Notes: generated by a model from the letters alone, not told the origin. Counted from the stretch's first letter, positions 51,906-61,480 are shown. The stretch is 64,000 nt of DNA from Amarolinea aalborgensis (GCF_900491745.1 NZ_UETR01000001.1:1-64000), one strand, 5' to 3'. Program-made: numbers and translations.

Positions 51906-53306
51906 TTAGGCCAGCACAGGAGACGTTTCGGGTTGGTGGACTGCCGCGGCGCGGCGGAGAAACAGCGCCAGCAAGGGAGGTGTGAGCAGGGTGCTCAGAA
52001 TGACCACGATCACGATGATAGAGAAAACCTGGTCTGAAATGACGCCCAAGGAGCGACCGGAGGCGGCGAAAATCAATCCGACCTCGCCGCGCGGAATCAT
52101 GCCCATGCCGACCACCACGCGATTGACTGGGCCTGCTGCCAAGCCTGAGACCATCTTGCCGACGAAAGCGACTGCCGTGATACCCAGGGCGATCATGAGT
52201 GTGGTAGGATCGAGTAAAGATTCCAGGCGGACGCTCATGCCGGTGAGGACAAAGAAGATCGGTACGAGGAAATGTCCCAGCGGCTCCAGCAGGTCTTCGA
52301 TGTGGCGGTCCACATGGTGCTCAATCACCGCTTCGACACGCGCCGCCACATCAGCGGGCGCGCCGACCATGGCCCGACGAAGATCGGGGACGATCTTGGG
52401 GTCTTCGAAATGCTCGAAGTGGACAGGTTCAAGCACAAGCCCCGCGGCAAAGGCGCCAACAATGGCGGCCAGGCCGATGGCTTCGGCAAAGTGGGCCGTG
52501 AGCAGGGCAAAGGCAATCGCCAGCGTGAATTTCATCCCCATACCAGTGTGAATCCTGGACAGGATCCGCCCCAGGCGCGCCGCCAAAATCTGGCCAAGGA
52601 CAATCGCGCCGGTCAAAAAGACCAAGGCCTTGGCCGTAATGACGGCGATGGCGCCCAGGTTCACGGCGCCCGCGGTGACGATGGCCGAAACCACCGCCAG
52701 GATGATGAGGCCGATCACATCGTCAATGACGGCCGCGCCCAGGACAATTTGCGCTTCTGGCGTTTGCAGCTTACCGAAGTCGCGAAAGACACGCGCGGTG
52801 ATTCCCACCGAGGTCGCGGTCAAAGCGGCGCCGATGAAGAGGTAGGTAGCCGACGGGAGGCCAGGCAGCAGCAGCGGGCCGATCACGTACGCGCCAAGCA
52901 CAAACGGCGCGATGACGCCAATCAACGCCACCAGCAGCGCGCGCGCACCCACACGGCGCATCTGTTGGATGTTGGATTCAAGCCCGACCTGGAAGAGCAG
53001 GATGACAACGCCCAACTCAGCCAGGAACTTGATGATTTCATTGTCCTTCATCGGCTCTAGCCCGCGCAGGCCAACCAGCGCGAGATTGCCGAGGATCACC
53101 CCCGCGACCAACTCGCCCAACACGGCCGGCTGCCCAAAACGCTCCACCAGGCTGGCCGTCTTGGCCGCCAGCAAGATGAGAACAATCCAGACAAATGTAG
53201 ATGAAACATTGATCTCGTGGGTGCGCTCAGTGATCGCTTGCACAAAAGGCAGCAAGATCGCCACAATCGCCAGGCTGCTCATCACACGATGACTTGTAAT
53301 TTTCAT
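51906..53306 (-). CDS. CPA2-family cation:proton antiporter (KefB/NapA-like)
   Basis: 466 residues with about 12-13 hydrophobic segments. Typical CPA2 features: FGQPAVLGELVAGVILGNLAL near the N-terminus, ELGVVILLFQVGLESNIQQM, TATSVGITARVF, GAAVIDDVIGLIILAVVSAI (the ND/DD ion site region) and GMGMIPRGEVGLIFA near the C-terminus. Exchanges Na+ or K+ for H+ across the membrane. No C-terminal TrkA/RCK domain. Monocistronic. Confidence 0.92.
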   Translation of the reverse strand: MKITSHRVMSSLAIVAILLPFVQAITERTHEINVSSTFVWIVLILLAAKTASLVERFGQPAVLGELVAGVILGNLALVGLRGLEPMKDNEIIKFLAELGVVILLFQVGLESNIQQMRRVGARALLVALIGVIAPFVLGAYVIGPLLLPGLPSATYLFIGAALTATSVGITARVFRDFGKLQTPEAQIVLGAAVIDDVIGLIILAVVSAIVTAGAVNLGAIAVITAKALVFLTGAIVLGQILAARLGRILSRIHTGMGMKFTLAIAFALLTAHFAEAIGLAAIVGAFAAGLVLEPVHFEHFEDPKIVPDLRRAMVGAPADVAARVEAVIEHHVDRHIEDLLEPLGHFLVPIFFVLTGMSVRLESLLDPTTLMIALGITAVAFVGKMVSGLAAGPVNRVVVGMGMIPRGEVGLIFAASGRSLGVISDQVFSIIVIVVILSTLLTPPLLALFLRRAAAVHQPETSPVLA

Positions 53307-53370
53307 CTGCCCCTCCTATCATCGCCCATGTCTTACATGATGCTTGTCCATTGTCGCGCGGCAGTCGCGC

Positions 53371-53440
53371 CAAAACCACGTTATTTTGTACGCAAGGACC
53401 GCGCCGCAACTTGGCACATTGCACAAATGCCGTGGTTTTG
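53371..53440. promoter_or_regulatory. Long-range perfect inverted repeat upstream of the lyase gene
   Basis: CAAAACCACG (53371-53380) and CGTGGTTTTG (53431-53440), 50 bp apart, in the divergent region between antiporter and lyase genes. Could be paired operator half-sites or a structured element. Not tied to a known regulator. Confidence 0.4.
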
Positions 53441-53531
53441 CAGACGGATGCCGATAAGCTAAAATTGGGCGCTCTGACACGGTACACAGGTGATCAGAGT
53501 TCAGATGTAGTGAATGCAGAAGGAGGAGTCA

Positions 53532-54950
53532 ATGATGACACAGTCAACCCCACAAACGATGGGCCAGCAGTTTGGTCGCCGCTCTTGGGCGGAACCGTGG
53601 AAGATCAAGATGGTCGAGCCGCTGCGCATGGTGAGCCGCGCGGAGCGGGAGAAGGCGCTGGCCGAAGCCGGCTACAATACGTTTCTCCTGCGCTCGGAGG
53701 CGGTCTACATTGACTTGCTGACCGACAGCGGCACGAGCGCCATGAGCGATCGGCAGTGGGCTGGCATGATGCTGGGCGACGAAGCCTATGCCGGCAGCCG
53801 CAATTTCTACAACCTGGAAAATGCCATTCAGACCTACTATGGCTATCGCCACATCGTGCCAACCCACCAGGGACGCGGCGCGGAGCATTTGCTGAGCCAG
53901 ACCACGATCAAGCCAGGGCAGTATGTCCCGGGCAACATGTACTTCACCACGACCCGCCTGCACCAGGAGATGGCTGGCGGCATATTCGTAGATGTGATCA
54001 TTGACGAGGCCCATGACCCAGCCAATCTGCACCCGTTCAAGGGCAATGTGGACCTGGGCAAGGTGGAGGCGCTCATCCAGGAGAAGGGCGCCGCCAACAT
54101 TGCGTACATCAGCCTGGCCGGCACGGTCAACATGGCGGGCGGCCAGCCGGTCAGCATGCAAAATGTGCGCGAGCTGCGCGCCCTGTGCGATCGCCACGGC
54201 ATCAAGATCTATCTCGACGCCACGCGCATGGCGGAGAACGCCTATTTCATCCAGGAGCGCGAGCCGGGCTATGCTGACAAGTCCATTGCCGCCATCGTGT
54301 TGGAGTTCTGCAGTTACACGCACGGCGGGTGGATGAGCGCCAAGAAGGACAGCCTGGTCAATATCGGCGGCTGGCTGGCCGTCAACGACTGGGATTTGTT
54401 CGAAGAGCTGCGCAACCTGGTTGTGGTCTTCGAGGGTCTGCACACTTATGGCGGTTTGGCCGGCCGCGACATGGAGGCGATGGCGATTGGCACGGCCGAA
54501 TCCATGCAGGATGATCACATCCGCGCCCGCATCGGCCAGGTGCGTTACCTGGGGCAACTGCTCACTGATTGGGGCATTCCGATCGTACAGCCAGTGGGCG
54601 GCCATGCCATCTTCGTGGACGCGCGGCGCTTTTACCCGCACATCCCGCAAGGCGAATTTCCCGCGCAGACCCTGGCCGCCCAGCTCTACCTCGATTCGGG
54701 CATCCGTTCGATGGAGCGCGGCGTCGTCAGCGCCGGCCGCAATGCCAAGACCGGGGATCACTACTACCCCAAGCTGGAACTGACCCGCTTGACCATTCCG
54801 CGTCGCGTCTACACACAGGCGCACATGGATGTGGTTGCGGAGTCGTTGAAGATCGTTTACGACAACCGTGAGCAGACGCGCGGCCTGCGCATGGTTTACG
54901 AGCCAAAATACCTGCGTTTCTTCCAGGCCCGCTTTGAACCGCTAGGCTGA
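53532..54950 (+). CDS. tpl: Tyrosine phenol-lyase
   Basis: 472 residues from ATG 53532 (AGGAGGAG upstream). PLP beta-eliminating lyase of the TnaA/TPL group. Segments YNTFLLRSEAVYIDLLTDSG, AMSDRQWAGMMLGDEAYAGS, HIVPTHQGRGAEHLLSQ, NMYFTTTRLHQE, MSAKKDSLVNIGG (PLP lysine) and SMERGVVSAGR follow tyrosine phenol-lyase rather than tryptophanase. The SMERG arginine and the MYFTTTR threonine are the TPL substrate-recognition residues, where tryptophanase has VEIG and FDTTQGH. Cleaves tyrosine to phenol, pyruvate and ammonia. Preceded by its own gap with an inverted repeat. Confidence 0.9.
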   Translation: MMTQSTPQTMGQQFGRRSWAEPWKIKMVEPLRMVSRAEREKALAEAGYNTFLLRSEAVYIDLLTDSGTSAMSDRQWAGMMLGDEAYAGSRNFYNLENAIQTYYGYRHIVPTHQGRGAEHLLSQTTIKPGQYVPGNMYFTTTRLHQEMAGGIFVDVIIDEAHDPANLHPFKGNVDLGKVEALIQEKGAANIAYISLAGTVNMAGGQPVSMQNVRELRALCDRHGIKIYLDATRMAENAYFIQEREPGYADKSIAAIVLEFCSYTHGGWMSAKKDSLVNIGGWLAVNDWDLFEELRNLVVVFEGLHTYGGLAGRDMEAMAIGTAESMQDDHIRARIGQVRYLGQLLTDWGIPIVQPVGGHAIFVDARRFYPHIPQGEFPAQTLAAQLYLDSGIRSMERGVVSAGRNAKTGDHYYPKLELTRLTIPRRVYTQAHMDVVAESLKIVYDNREQTRGLRMVYEPKYLRFFQARFEPLG

Positions 54951-54962
54951 GTCCCGCCGCAG

Positions 54963-54990
54963 CCGGTCGGTACTAGCGCGTGCCGACCGG
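54963..54990. terminator. Hairpin between convergent genes
   Basis: CCGGTCGG and CCGACCGG arms with a 12-base loop, between the convergent lyase and retropepsin genes. No good T-tract, so termination by this hairpin is only possible. Confidence 0.45.
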
Positions 54991-55001
54991 TTGTGGTCCA
55001 C

Positions 55002-55388
55002 TCATCGCCCTGCAAACTCGATTTGCATTCGATAGAGATCAATCACCGCGCCTGAACGGCGCATGAAGTCCATTCCGAGGATTCCCTCAATCTCAAAGCC
55101 GTAATCCATGCCGCTAATTTGAACCACAAACGGCGCCAATTTTTGCGGCCCAACCTGCAATTCATCCAATTGGCGGACAAATACCAGTTCCCGTCCACCC
55201 ACACCGCGGATGAAGTGGATTTCGTCATCGAGGCGAGGCTCGATGCCCAACTGTGTCAGCGCGTCGATGCTCAAGCTGGTTTCAGCGGAGCCGGTGTCAA
55301 TGAGCACAGGCGCAATGTCAATCTCGGCCCCCTGATAGATTGCGCGTACGCTGATGAAGGGCAGGCCGTCAACGACCTGAAGTTGCAT
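55002..55388 (-). CDS. Retropepsin-like aspartic protease
   Basis: 128 residues from ATG 55388 (GAGGGG upstream), which fits the family start MQLQVVDGLPFISV. Active-site motif VLIDTGSAETSLS and the second signature GILGMDFMRRSGAVIDL are typical of one-domain bacterial retropepsins (gag-asp/SpoIIGA-like fold) that work as dimers. It overlaps the preceding small gene by 20 bases in another frame. Natural substrate unknown. Confidence 0.82.
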   Translation of the reverse strand: MQLQVVDGLPFISVRAIYQGAEIDIAPVLIDTGSAETSLSIDALTQLGIEPRLDDEIHFIRGVGGRELVFVRQLDELQVGPQKLAPFVVQISGMDYGFEIEGILGMDFMRRSGAVIDLYRMQIEFAGR

Positions 55389-55644
55389 ATGCCCCTCGGA
55401 TGCCAACCCAGCGACGTTCTCGAAATTCCAGTTTGGTTTGACTGGTGTGTAGAAACAGGAATTCACGCAAAGGGTATTGTTGATGATAGTGTCGGTAGCG
55501 CTGCATGGCTGTCATGCCATCCGGGCAGGCTTCGAGCACCGCCACCAATCCCACCTTCCACTGCTCATCTTCGCTGCGCGATTCCAGGGCCTCCATGACT
55601 ACCCATTGCTCAGGGTAGGCGCGCTGAACCTCTGTCCAGGTCAT
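55369..55644 (-). CDS. Small protein paired with the retropepsin-like gene
   Basis: 91 residues. GAGGAGGTGATTT precedes ATG 55644, a very strong ribosome site. TWTEVQRAYPEQWVVMEALESRSEDEQWKVGLVAVLEACPDGMTAMQRYRHYHQQYPLREFLFLHTS matches small proteins often found directly upstream of retropepsin-like genes in cyanobacteria and Chloroflexota; function unknown to me. Its end overlaps the protease gene start, suggesting coupling. Promoter at 55684-55712. Confidence 0.75.
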   Translation of the reverse strand: MTWTEVQRAYPEQWVVMEALESRSEDEQWKVGLVAVLEACPDGMTAMQRYRHYHQQYPLREFLFLHTSQTKLEFRERRWVGIRGAYATSGR

Positions 55645-55683
55645 AAATCACCTCCTCATTGACATCGCAATCATCTCACCCCC

Positions 55684-55712
55684 ATTATACAGCGCTCGCA
55701 CCTCCTAAACAA
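55684..55712 (-). promoter_or_regulatory. Promoter of the small protein/retropepsin pair
   Basis: Minus strand TTGTTT (55712-55707), 17 bp, TATAAT (55689-55684), 40 bp before the start codon. Confidence 0.65.
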
Positions 55713-55766
55713 GCCCCTACAATCTCCGGTCTCCGGTCTCCGCTCTCTGATCTCCCTCTGTACAGA

Positions 55767-55795
55767 TTGCACGTTCCTGCGACTTGATGTAAAGT
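55767..55795 (+). promoter_or_regulatory. Promoter of the MoxR operon
   Basis: TTGCAC (55767-55772), 17 bp, TAAAGT (55790-55795), 22 bp before ATG 55818. Confidence 0.5.
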
Positions 55796-55817
55796 AAGCC
55801 GCACGAGGGGGACATCT

Positions 55818-56804
55818 ATGCGCCAGGTTCAGGACTTCGTCAGCCAGGTCGTTGACAACGTGGAAAAGGTCATCATTGGCAAGCGCCCGGTGATCGAAAT
55901 GCTGCTGGTGGCGCTGCTGTGCGAGGGCCATGTGCTGCTGGAGGATGTGCCGGGCGTGGGCAAGACCATGCTCGCGCGCAGCATGGCGATCAGCCTGGGC
56001 GGGCAGTTCAAGCGCCTGCAGTGCACGCCCGACCTGCTCCCCAACGACGTGACCGGCGTGTCGGTCTTCAACCAGCAAACCAGCCAGTTTGAGTTTCACG
56101 CCGGCCCCATCTTCGTCAATATCCTCCTCGCCGACGAGATCAACCGCGCCACGCCGCGCACCCAGTCCGCGCTGCTGGAAGCGATGCAGGAGCAGCAGGT
56201 GACGGTGGACGGCGTCAGCCGCGCCTTGCCGCGGCCGTTCCTGGTGCTGGCGACGCAGAACCCCATCGAATATGAGGGCACCTTCCCCTTGCCCGAAGCC
56301 CAACTTGACCGTTTTCTCATGCGCCTGGCGGTTGGCTATCCCGCGCCGGCCGATGAACGCCGCCTGTTGATGGCTTTGCGCCGCGAGCATCCGATCAACA
56401 CCCTGACCCCAGTCGTCACGGGCGAACAGCTGCTGGCCTTGCAGCGCCTGGTATGGGAAGTTCATGTCGAGGACAGCCTGCAAGACTACATCGTGCGCCT
56501 GGTCACCGCCACGCGGCAGCACCGCGACCTGGCCTTAGGCGCCAGCTCGCGCGCCAGCCTGGCCCTGTTCAAGACCGCGCAGGCGCTGGCCGCGTTGCGC
56601 GGGCGCGATCATGTGCTGCCGGATGACATCAAAGCGCTGGTCACCGCTACCCTGGCGCATCGCCTCATCGTGCGGCCAGAGGCTGAGCTGCGCGGACGCA
56701 CGTCCGCCAGCGTGCTCAACGAGGTGCTGCAGGATACGCCGCTGGCGTTGGAGAACGGCGAGCGGAGAGCGGACAGTGACGCGGCCAAGTCGGGCGGCCG
56801 GTGA
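55818..56804 (+). CDS. MoxR-family AAA+ ATPase
   Basis: 328 residues. Walker A GVGKTMLARS in the sequence LLEDVPGVGKTMLARSMAISL, Walker B ILLADEINRATPRTQSALLEAMQEQQVTVDG, sensor 1 LATQNPIEYEGTFPLPEAQLDRF, typical MoxR. Chaperone-like ATPase that activates metallo- or von Willebrand factor proteins. GAGGGGG lies a few bases before ATG 55818. Operon with DUF58 and DUF4129 genes. Confidence 0.95.
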   Translation: MRQVQDFVSQVVDNVEKVIIGKRPVIEMLLVALLCEGHVLLEDVPGVGKTMLARSMAISLGGQFKRLQCTPDLLPNDVTGVSVFNQQTSQFEFHAGPIFVNILLADEINRATPRTQSALLEAMQEQQVTVDGVSRALPRPFLVLATQNPIEYEGTFPLPEAQLDRFLMRLAVGYPAPADERRLLMALRREHPINTLTPVVTGEQLLALQRLVWEVHVEDSLQDYIVRLVTATRQHRDLALGASSRASLALFKTAQALAALRGRDHVLPDDIKALVTATLAHRLIVRPEAELRGRTSASVLNEVLQDTPLALENGERRADSDAAKSGGR

Positions 56805-56866
56805 GAACATGTGGAAGCCTCGCCTAGGTCTGCAGGCCCACCAGGACAGCTAATGGAAGAACCATC

Positions 56867-58051
56867 ATGCGCGAATACGTTCCGTTCCTGATCGCGCTGC
56901 TGCTCATTGCGGCTGTGCTGCGTGAGGATGCTATCCTGACGGTATTCTACGTCCTGGCTGGCGCGTACCTGGTGGGGCGTTGGTGGAGCCGGCGCGCCCT
57001 GGCCGCGGTCGAGATCAGCCGCGAGTTCGAGCCGCGTGCCTTTTGGGGCGAAGAGATCCCGGTGCGGCTCATTCTGCAAAACCGGGGCTGGCTGCCGGTT
57101 GTCTGGCTGCGCTTGCAGGAGAGCGTGCCCGCGGAGCTGGGTGTTCCGCAAGCCTTCAGCCTGATCACGCGCCTCGACGCGCATCACCACGTTCAGTTTG
57201 ATTACACGGTGCACGCAGACCACCGCGGCTACTACCAGATTGGCCCGTTGCACCTGGCCTCTGGTGATTTGCTGGGCATCGTCGGCGACGAAGAACGCCA
57301 GGGCGGCATCAACTACCTGACCGTCTATCCACACATCGTGCCCTTACCGAATTTCACCCTGTCGTCGCATTCACCGCTGGGCACGCTGCGCCATCACCAG
57401 CCGATCTTCGAGGACCCCACGCGCGTGCGCGGCAAGCGCGACTACGTGGCCGGAGATTCCCTGCGCCGGGTGGACTGGAAAGCCACTGCCTCTAGCGGAC
57501 GCTTGCAGGTCAAGCTGTTCGAACCATCCATTGCCCTGGAAGTGGTGGTGATGCTCGATCTGTGCGAAGAGGACTACGACCTGCGCACGCGCTTCGACAC
57601 CTCGGAATTGGCCATCGTGACGGCCGCTTCGGTGGCAAACTGGGTGGTGCAGCGCAAGCAGACCGTGGGCCTGATCTGCAATGGCGTTGACCCGCTGTAC
57701 GAAACGACACACCACGTGCTGCCTGCGCGCAAAGGCCGCGGACACCTGATGCGCTGCCTGGATATCCTGGCGCGCATCCAGCTTGGCGCAACGATCCCGG
57801 TGGTCAGCCTCCTGCGTGAGGCGTTGGTTCACCTGGCCTGGGGAACCACCCTGGTGCTCATTACCGGCCAGGTGGATGACGCGCTGCTGGCCGTGGGCTT
57901 GCAAGCCCAGCGGCACGGCGTCAACCTGGTCGTGTTCGTCTGCAGCAAAATCAGCCCACCGGCGGAGATCAAGCGCCGCGCCGCGCACGTAGCTTTTCCC
58001 GTGACCTGGCTGCGCCATGAGAGAGACCTGGAGGTGTGGCAATGGGGCTGA
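56867..58051 (+). CDS. DUF58-domain protein (MoxR partner)
   Basis: 394 residues. Two N-terminal membrane helices (~3-38), a beta-rich middle, then the DUF58 core RVRGKRDYVAGDSLRRVDWKATASSGRLQVKLFEPS and a vWA-like tail. Usual downstream partner of MoxR; the complex may mature secreted or membrane metalloproteins. It overlaps the next gene by about ten bases, so the three-gene transcript is coupled. Confidence 0.92.
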   Translation: MREYVPFLIALLLIAAVLREDAILTVFYVLAGAYLVGRWWSRRALAAVEISREFEPRAFWGEEIPVRLILQNRGWLPVVWLRLQESVPAELGVPQAFSLITRLDAHHHVQFDYTVHADHRGYYQIGPLHLASGDLLGIVGDEERQGGINYLTVYPHIVPLPNFTLSSHSPLGTLRHHQPIFEDPTRVRGKRDYVAGDSLRRVDWKATASSGRLQVKLFEPSIALEVVVMLDLCEEDYDLRTRFDTSELAIVTAASVANWVVQRKQTVGLICNGVDPLYETTHHVLPARKGRGHLMRCLDILARIQLGATIPVVSLLREALVHLAWGTTLVLITGQVDDALLAVGLQAQRHGVNLVVFVCSKISPPAEIKRRAAHVAFPVTWLRHERDLEVWQWG

Positions 58052-59625
58052 TCGCGGGGATTCGCCGCAATGAACGCCCATCCGTTTTCGCTACCCATTT
58101 TCTGGTCAGCGTGATGCTTGTTTGTCTCGCCTCTTTGCTGATCCAGGTTGGTCAGCGCCTGGCGCCGGGATGGAACGGCCGCTACCTGGTGATCGTGGCC
58201 TTTTTAGCCGCCGTGGAATCCTTCATCACCAAACGCAGTCTGAAGCGTGCATCGGTTTTTAGCAGCGTGTGGCTGACGCGCCGCGGCATCGAGTTCATCG
58301 TCATGCTCGTCGCGCTCAAGGCCACGCTCTATCTGCTGCGCGATCCGTCGCAGTTCTGGCGCGATCTGCCCACCTGGCGCACCGATTTTCTGAATCATTT
58401 TTTCACCGGCGAGTATTTCGTGGCCGTGATGTTTGTGATTCTGATTTGGCTGATTGGCGGCGCGTTCACCGATTCCCTCCTTGAATTGGAGGGGGATGCC
58501 GAGTTCATTGAGGAGGAAGCGCGCGTGGGTCTGCGCAGCGACCGGCCCGCCGCGCGCCAACAGCTGGCGCGCCAATTTTTCGTCGTCGGCGGCATCATGC
58601 TGGCGCTCGTCGGCCTGCTGCGCCTTGACCTGCAGGTGCTGCAAATTGGCCCGCCAATCGCTCGCGCCGGCGTCGTAGAGACGCTGATCTATTTCGTCTT
58701 GGGGCTGGCGCTGTTGGGACAAAGCCGCTTTGCCGTGCTGCGCGCGCGCTGGATTTGGGATCGCATCCCCATGCAAACCAACGTGGCGACGCCCTGGTTT
58801 GTCTACAGCCTGCTGCTCCTGGTCGTGTTGGCGCTCGTTGGGGCTTTCTTGCCTACTGTCTACTCCCTGGATTTGCTGGCGACCCTGGGCTACCTCGTAG
58901 GCCTGATGGCGTATGCCTTGAACTTCCTCTTTTTTGCTATCGTGCTGCTTGTTGGCATCATTATCCGCTTCGTGCTGAGTCTCTTTGGGCAAACGCAGCC
59001 AGCGCCGACGCCGGCCATGCCGCCGCCGCCCTTGCCCGCGCTGCCCGCGCCGCTGCACGCGACCACGCCCTGGCCCTGGTTCGAACTGCTCAAATCGGTC
59101 GTCTTCTGGGCCGTGTTCATCGGCGTCATCGCGGCCGCTCTTGTCAGCTACGTGCGCCAGAACCGGGAGCTTCTTCAGTCTTGGGATCATGTGCCCATTC
59201 TGCACTGGTTGTTTGAGCGCTGGGGTTGGCTGGCCGCGCGGCTGCGACGGGCATCGCAGCGGCTGGCGGCCTTACCGGCCAGGCTGCGCCGGCCGCAGCT
59301 CACCCCGCCGGCAGTCAAAGGGGATGCCTGGGGTTTCATCAACCTCCGTCGCCTCTCCGCGCGTGAACGCGTGCAGTTCTATTACCTGGCATTCGTCCGC
59401 CGCGGGCGCGAACACGGCTTGCCGCGGCAGCCGGGCCAAACCCCGCTGGAATACGCGGCCACGCTGACCGCCGAGCTGCCGGAGAGTCAGCCCGATGTCG
59501 CGGCCCTCACGGCGTCGTTCAACGAAGCTCGCTACAGCCAGCACGAAATCAACGCCGGCCAGGTCAGCCTGGTGCAGCGCGCCTGGGAGCACATCAAACG
59601 CACGCTGCGCAGTACCAGACCGTAG
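58042..59625 (+). CDS. Multi-TM protein with C-terminal DUF4129
   Basis: 527 residues from ATG 58042 (GGAGG seven bases upstream, overlapping the DUF58 stop). About eight hydrophobic segments, a proline-rich loop (~320-345: QPAPTPAMPPPPLPALPAP) and a cytoplasmic DUF4129 tail (LSARERVQFYYLAFVRRGREHGLPRQPGQTPLEYAATLTAELP). Third member of the MoxR-DUF58 gene set, often with transglutaminase-like function; here no transglutaminase domain is seen. Confidence 0.88.
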   Translation: MGLIAGIRRNERPSVFATHFLVSVMLVCLASLLIQVGQRLAPGWNGRYLVIVAFLAAVESFITKRSLKRASVFSSVWLTRRGIEFIVMLVALKATLYLLRDPSQFWRDLPTWRTDFLNHFFTGEYFVAVMFVILIWLIGGAFTDSLLELEGDAEFIEEEARVGLRSDRPAARQQLARQFFVVGGIMLALVGLLRLDLQVLQIGPPIARAGVVETLIYFVLGLALLGQSRFAVLRARWIWDRIPMQTNVATPWFVYSLLLLVVLALVGAFLPTVYSLDLLATLGYLVGLMAYALNFLFFAIVLLVGIIIRFVLSLFGQTQPAPTPAMPPPPLPALPAPLHATTPWPWFELLKSVVFWAVFIGVIAAALVSYVRQNRELLQSWDHVPILHWLFERWGWLAARLRRASQRLAALPARLRRPQLTPPAVKGDAWGFINLRRLSARERVQFYYLAFVRRGREHGLPRQPGQTPLEYAATLTAELPESQPDVAALTASFNEARYSQHEINAGQVSLVQRAWEHIKRTLRSTRP

Positions 59626-59746
59626 GCCGGGCGCTTGAAACCGAAGTAACGGCTGCCAGGCCTGCCTGCTCACGCTTACCCTGGTCGCCGCAGGGCGACT
59701 TTGCTATCGCCCAGCAGTATCAACGCCAAGAAAGGAATCACTTTTC

Positions 59747-61480
59747 ATGCGTATGAGTCACTTGTTTGGTCAGACCTGGCGTGAGGCGCCGGCCGAGGCC
59801 GAGATAGCCAGCCACCAACTCATGGTGCGCGCGGCATTGATTCGTCCCCTGGCCGCGGGCATCTTTGCCTATCTGCCGCTGGCGCGCCGCGCCATGAACA
59901 AGATCGAAGCCATCATCCGCCAGGAGATGGATGCCATCGGCGGGCAGGAGGTGACCATGCCGGTGGTGCAGCCGGCCGAGCTGTGGCAGCAGAGCGGACG
60001 CTGGGATCGCATCGGCCCTGAACTGGCGCGGCTCAAGGATCGCGGCGGCCGCGACCTGGTGCTGGCGATGACGCACGAAGAGGTGGTGGCCGACCTGGCG
60101 CGGCGCGAGATTCGTTCGTATCGTCAACTGCCGCGGCTGATTTACCACCTGCAGACCAAGTTCCGCGACGAGCCGCGGTCGCGTGGCGGCCTGATCCGCG
60201 TGCGTGAGTTCACGATGAAGGATTCTTACAGCCTGGATGCCGATGACCAGGGCCTGGAGCGGCAGTACCAGGCGCACTACCACGCCTACTTTCGGATCTT
60301 CCGACGCTGCGGTTTACCGGTCAGCGCCGTGCAGTCGGATGTGGGCATGATGGGCGGGCACAGCGCGCACGAGTACATGTACCTGACTCCCATTGGCGAA
60401 GACACCCTGCTCTTGTGCGATGCCTGCGGTTACGCGGCCAATCGCCAGGTGGCGACCACGCGCAAACCACAGCCTATCGCAGAGCCGCTGCTGCCGTTGG
60501 CTGAAGTAGCTACCCCAGACGCCACCACGATTTCCGCGCTGGCCGAATTGTTACGGGTTCCCGCCAGCCGCACCGCCAAAGCCTTCTTCGCCGTGGCGAC
60601 GCTCGACCGCGAGGGTCAGAGCCTCGACCGCTTCGTTTTTGCCGTGGTGCGCGGGGACATGGATGTCAACGAGACGAAGTTGGCCAACGTCGTGGGCGCG
60701 CGCAATCTGCGGCTGGCGACCGAAGCAGAGATTCTAGCCATTGGCGCACAGCCCGGCTACGGCTCGCCCATCGGCGCTCACCGTGACGCTTTCATGCTGG
60801 TGGTAGATGACCTGGTTGCCCAGTCGCCCAACCTGGTGGCTGGCGCCAACCGGGTAGGCTACCACATGCTCAATACGAATCACGGCCGCGATTACCAGGC
60901 GGATGTGGTGGCCGACATCGCCGCCGCGGCGGCGGGAGATGCCTGTCCCGCGTGCGCGGCGCCGCTGCGCAGTGTGCGCGGGGTGGAAGTGGGCAATATC
61001 TTCAAACTGGGCACGCACTTCAGCCAGGCGCTGGGCGCAATGTTTTTGGACGCGGATGGTCGTGAGAAGCCGGTCGTGATGGGGTCCTACGGCATTGGCG
61101 TGGGGCGTCTGTTGGCTTGCGTCGTAGAGGAACATCACGATCAAGCCGGCATCGTCTGGCCGGCGGCCATTGCGCCCTACCAGGTGCACCTGGTGGTCTT
61201 GGGTCGCAAGGCGCCGGCGGCCGTGGAGGCCGCGGAGCAGCTCTATCGCGACCTGTGGACCGCAGGCATCGAGGTTCTGATGGATGATCGGGACGAAAGT
61301 CCTGGCGTCAAGTTCAACGATGCGGATTTGATCGGCTTGCCGCTGCGCATCACGGTCGGCGACCGGGGTCTGAAGGCAGGCGGGGTTGAGTTGAAGCTGC
61401 GCCGTGGAGGCGAAGCGCGCCTGGCGCCGTTGGCCGACATCGTCTCGGCAGTGCGCGCTGAGTTGGCAACAGACAGTTAG
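59747..61480 (+). CDS. proS: Prolyl-tRNA synthetase (bacterial type)
   Basis: 577 residues. Class II core: RDEPRSRGGLIRVREFTMKDSYS (motif 2), VVMGSYGIGVGRLLACVVEEH (motif 3), with a C-terminal anticodon-binding domain (VLGRKAPAAVEAAEQLYRDL, MDDRDESPGVKFNDADLIGLPLRI). The central INS editing domain (~235-395, with KAFFAVATLDREG) that clears Ala-tRNA-Pro is present. ATG 59747 with AGGAATC upstream; ATG 59753 is an alternative. Monocistronic. Confidence 0.96.
   Translation: MRMSHLFGQTWREAPAEAEIASHQLMVRAALIRPLAAGIFAYLPLARRAMNKIEAIIRQEMDAIGGQEVTMPVVQPAELWQQSGRWDRIGPELARLKDRGGRDLVLAMTHEEVVADLARREIRSYRQLPRLIYHLQTKFRDEPRSRGGLIRVREFTMKDSYSLDADDQGLERQYQAHYHAYFRIFRRCGLPVSAVQSDVGMMGGHSAHEYMYLTPIGEDTLLLCDACGYAANRQVATTRKPQPIAEPLLPLAEVATPDATTISALAELLRVPASRTAKAFFAVATLDREGQSLDRFVFAVVRGDMDVNETKLANVVGARNLRLATEAEILAIGAQPGYGSPIGAHRDAFMLVVDDLVAQSPNLVAGANRVGYHMLNTNHGRDYQADVVADIAAAAAGDACPACAAPLRSVRGVEVGNIFKLGTHFSQALGAMFLDADGREKPVVMGSYGIGVGRLLACVVEEHHDQAGIVWPAAIAPYQVHLVVLGRKAPAAVEAAEQLYRDLWTAGIEVLMDDRDESPGVKFNDADLIGLPLRITVGDRGLKAGGVELKLRRGGEARLAPLADIVSAVRAELATDS

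Noticed and set aside
51476..52037. Plus-strand frames across the 110-bp repeat
   Set aside because: They are produced by the repeat being open in several frames. The peptides simply repeat, and no start signals are seen.
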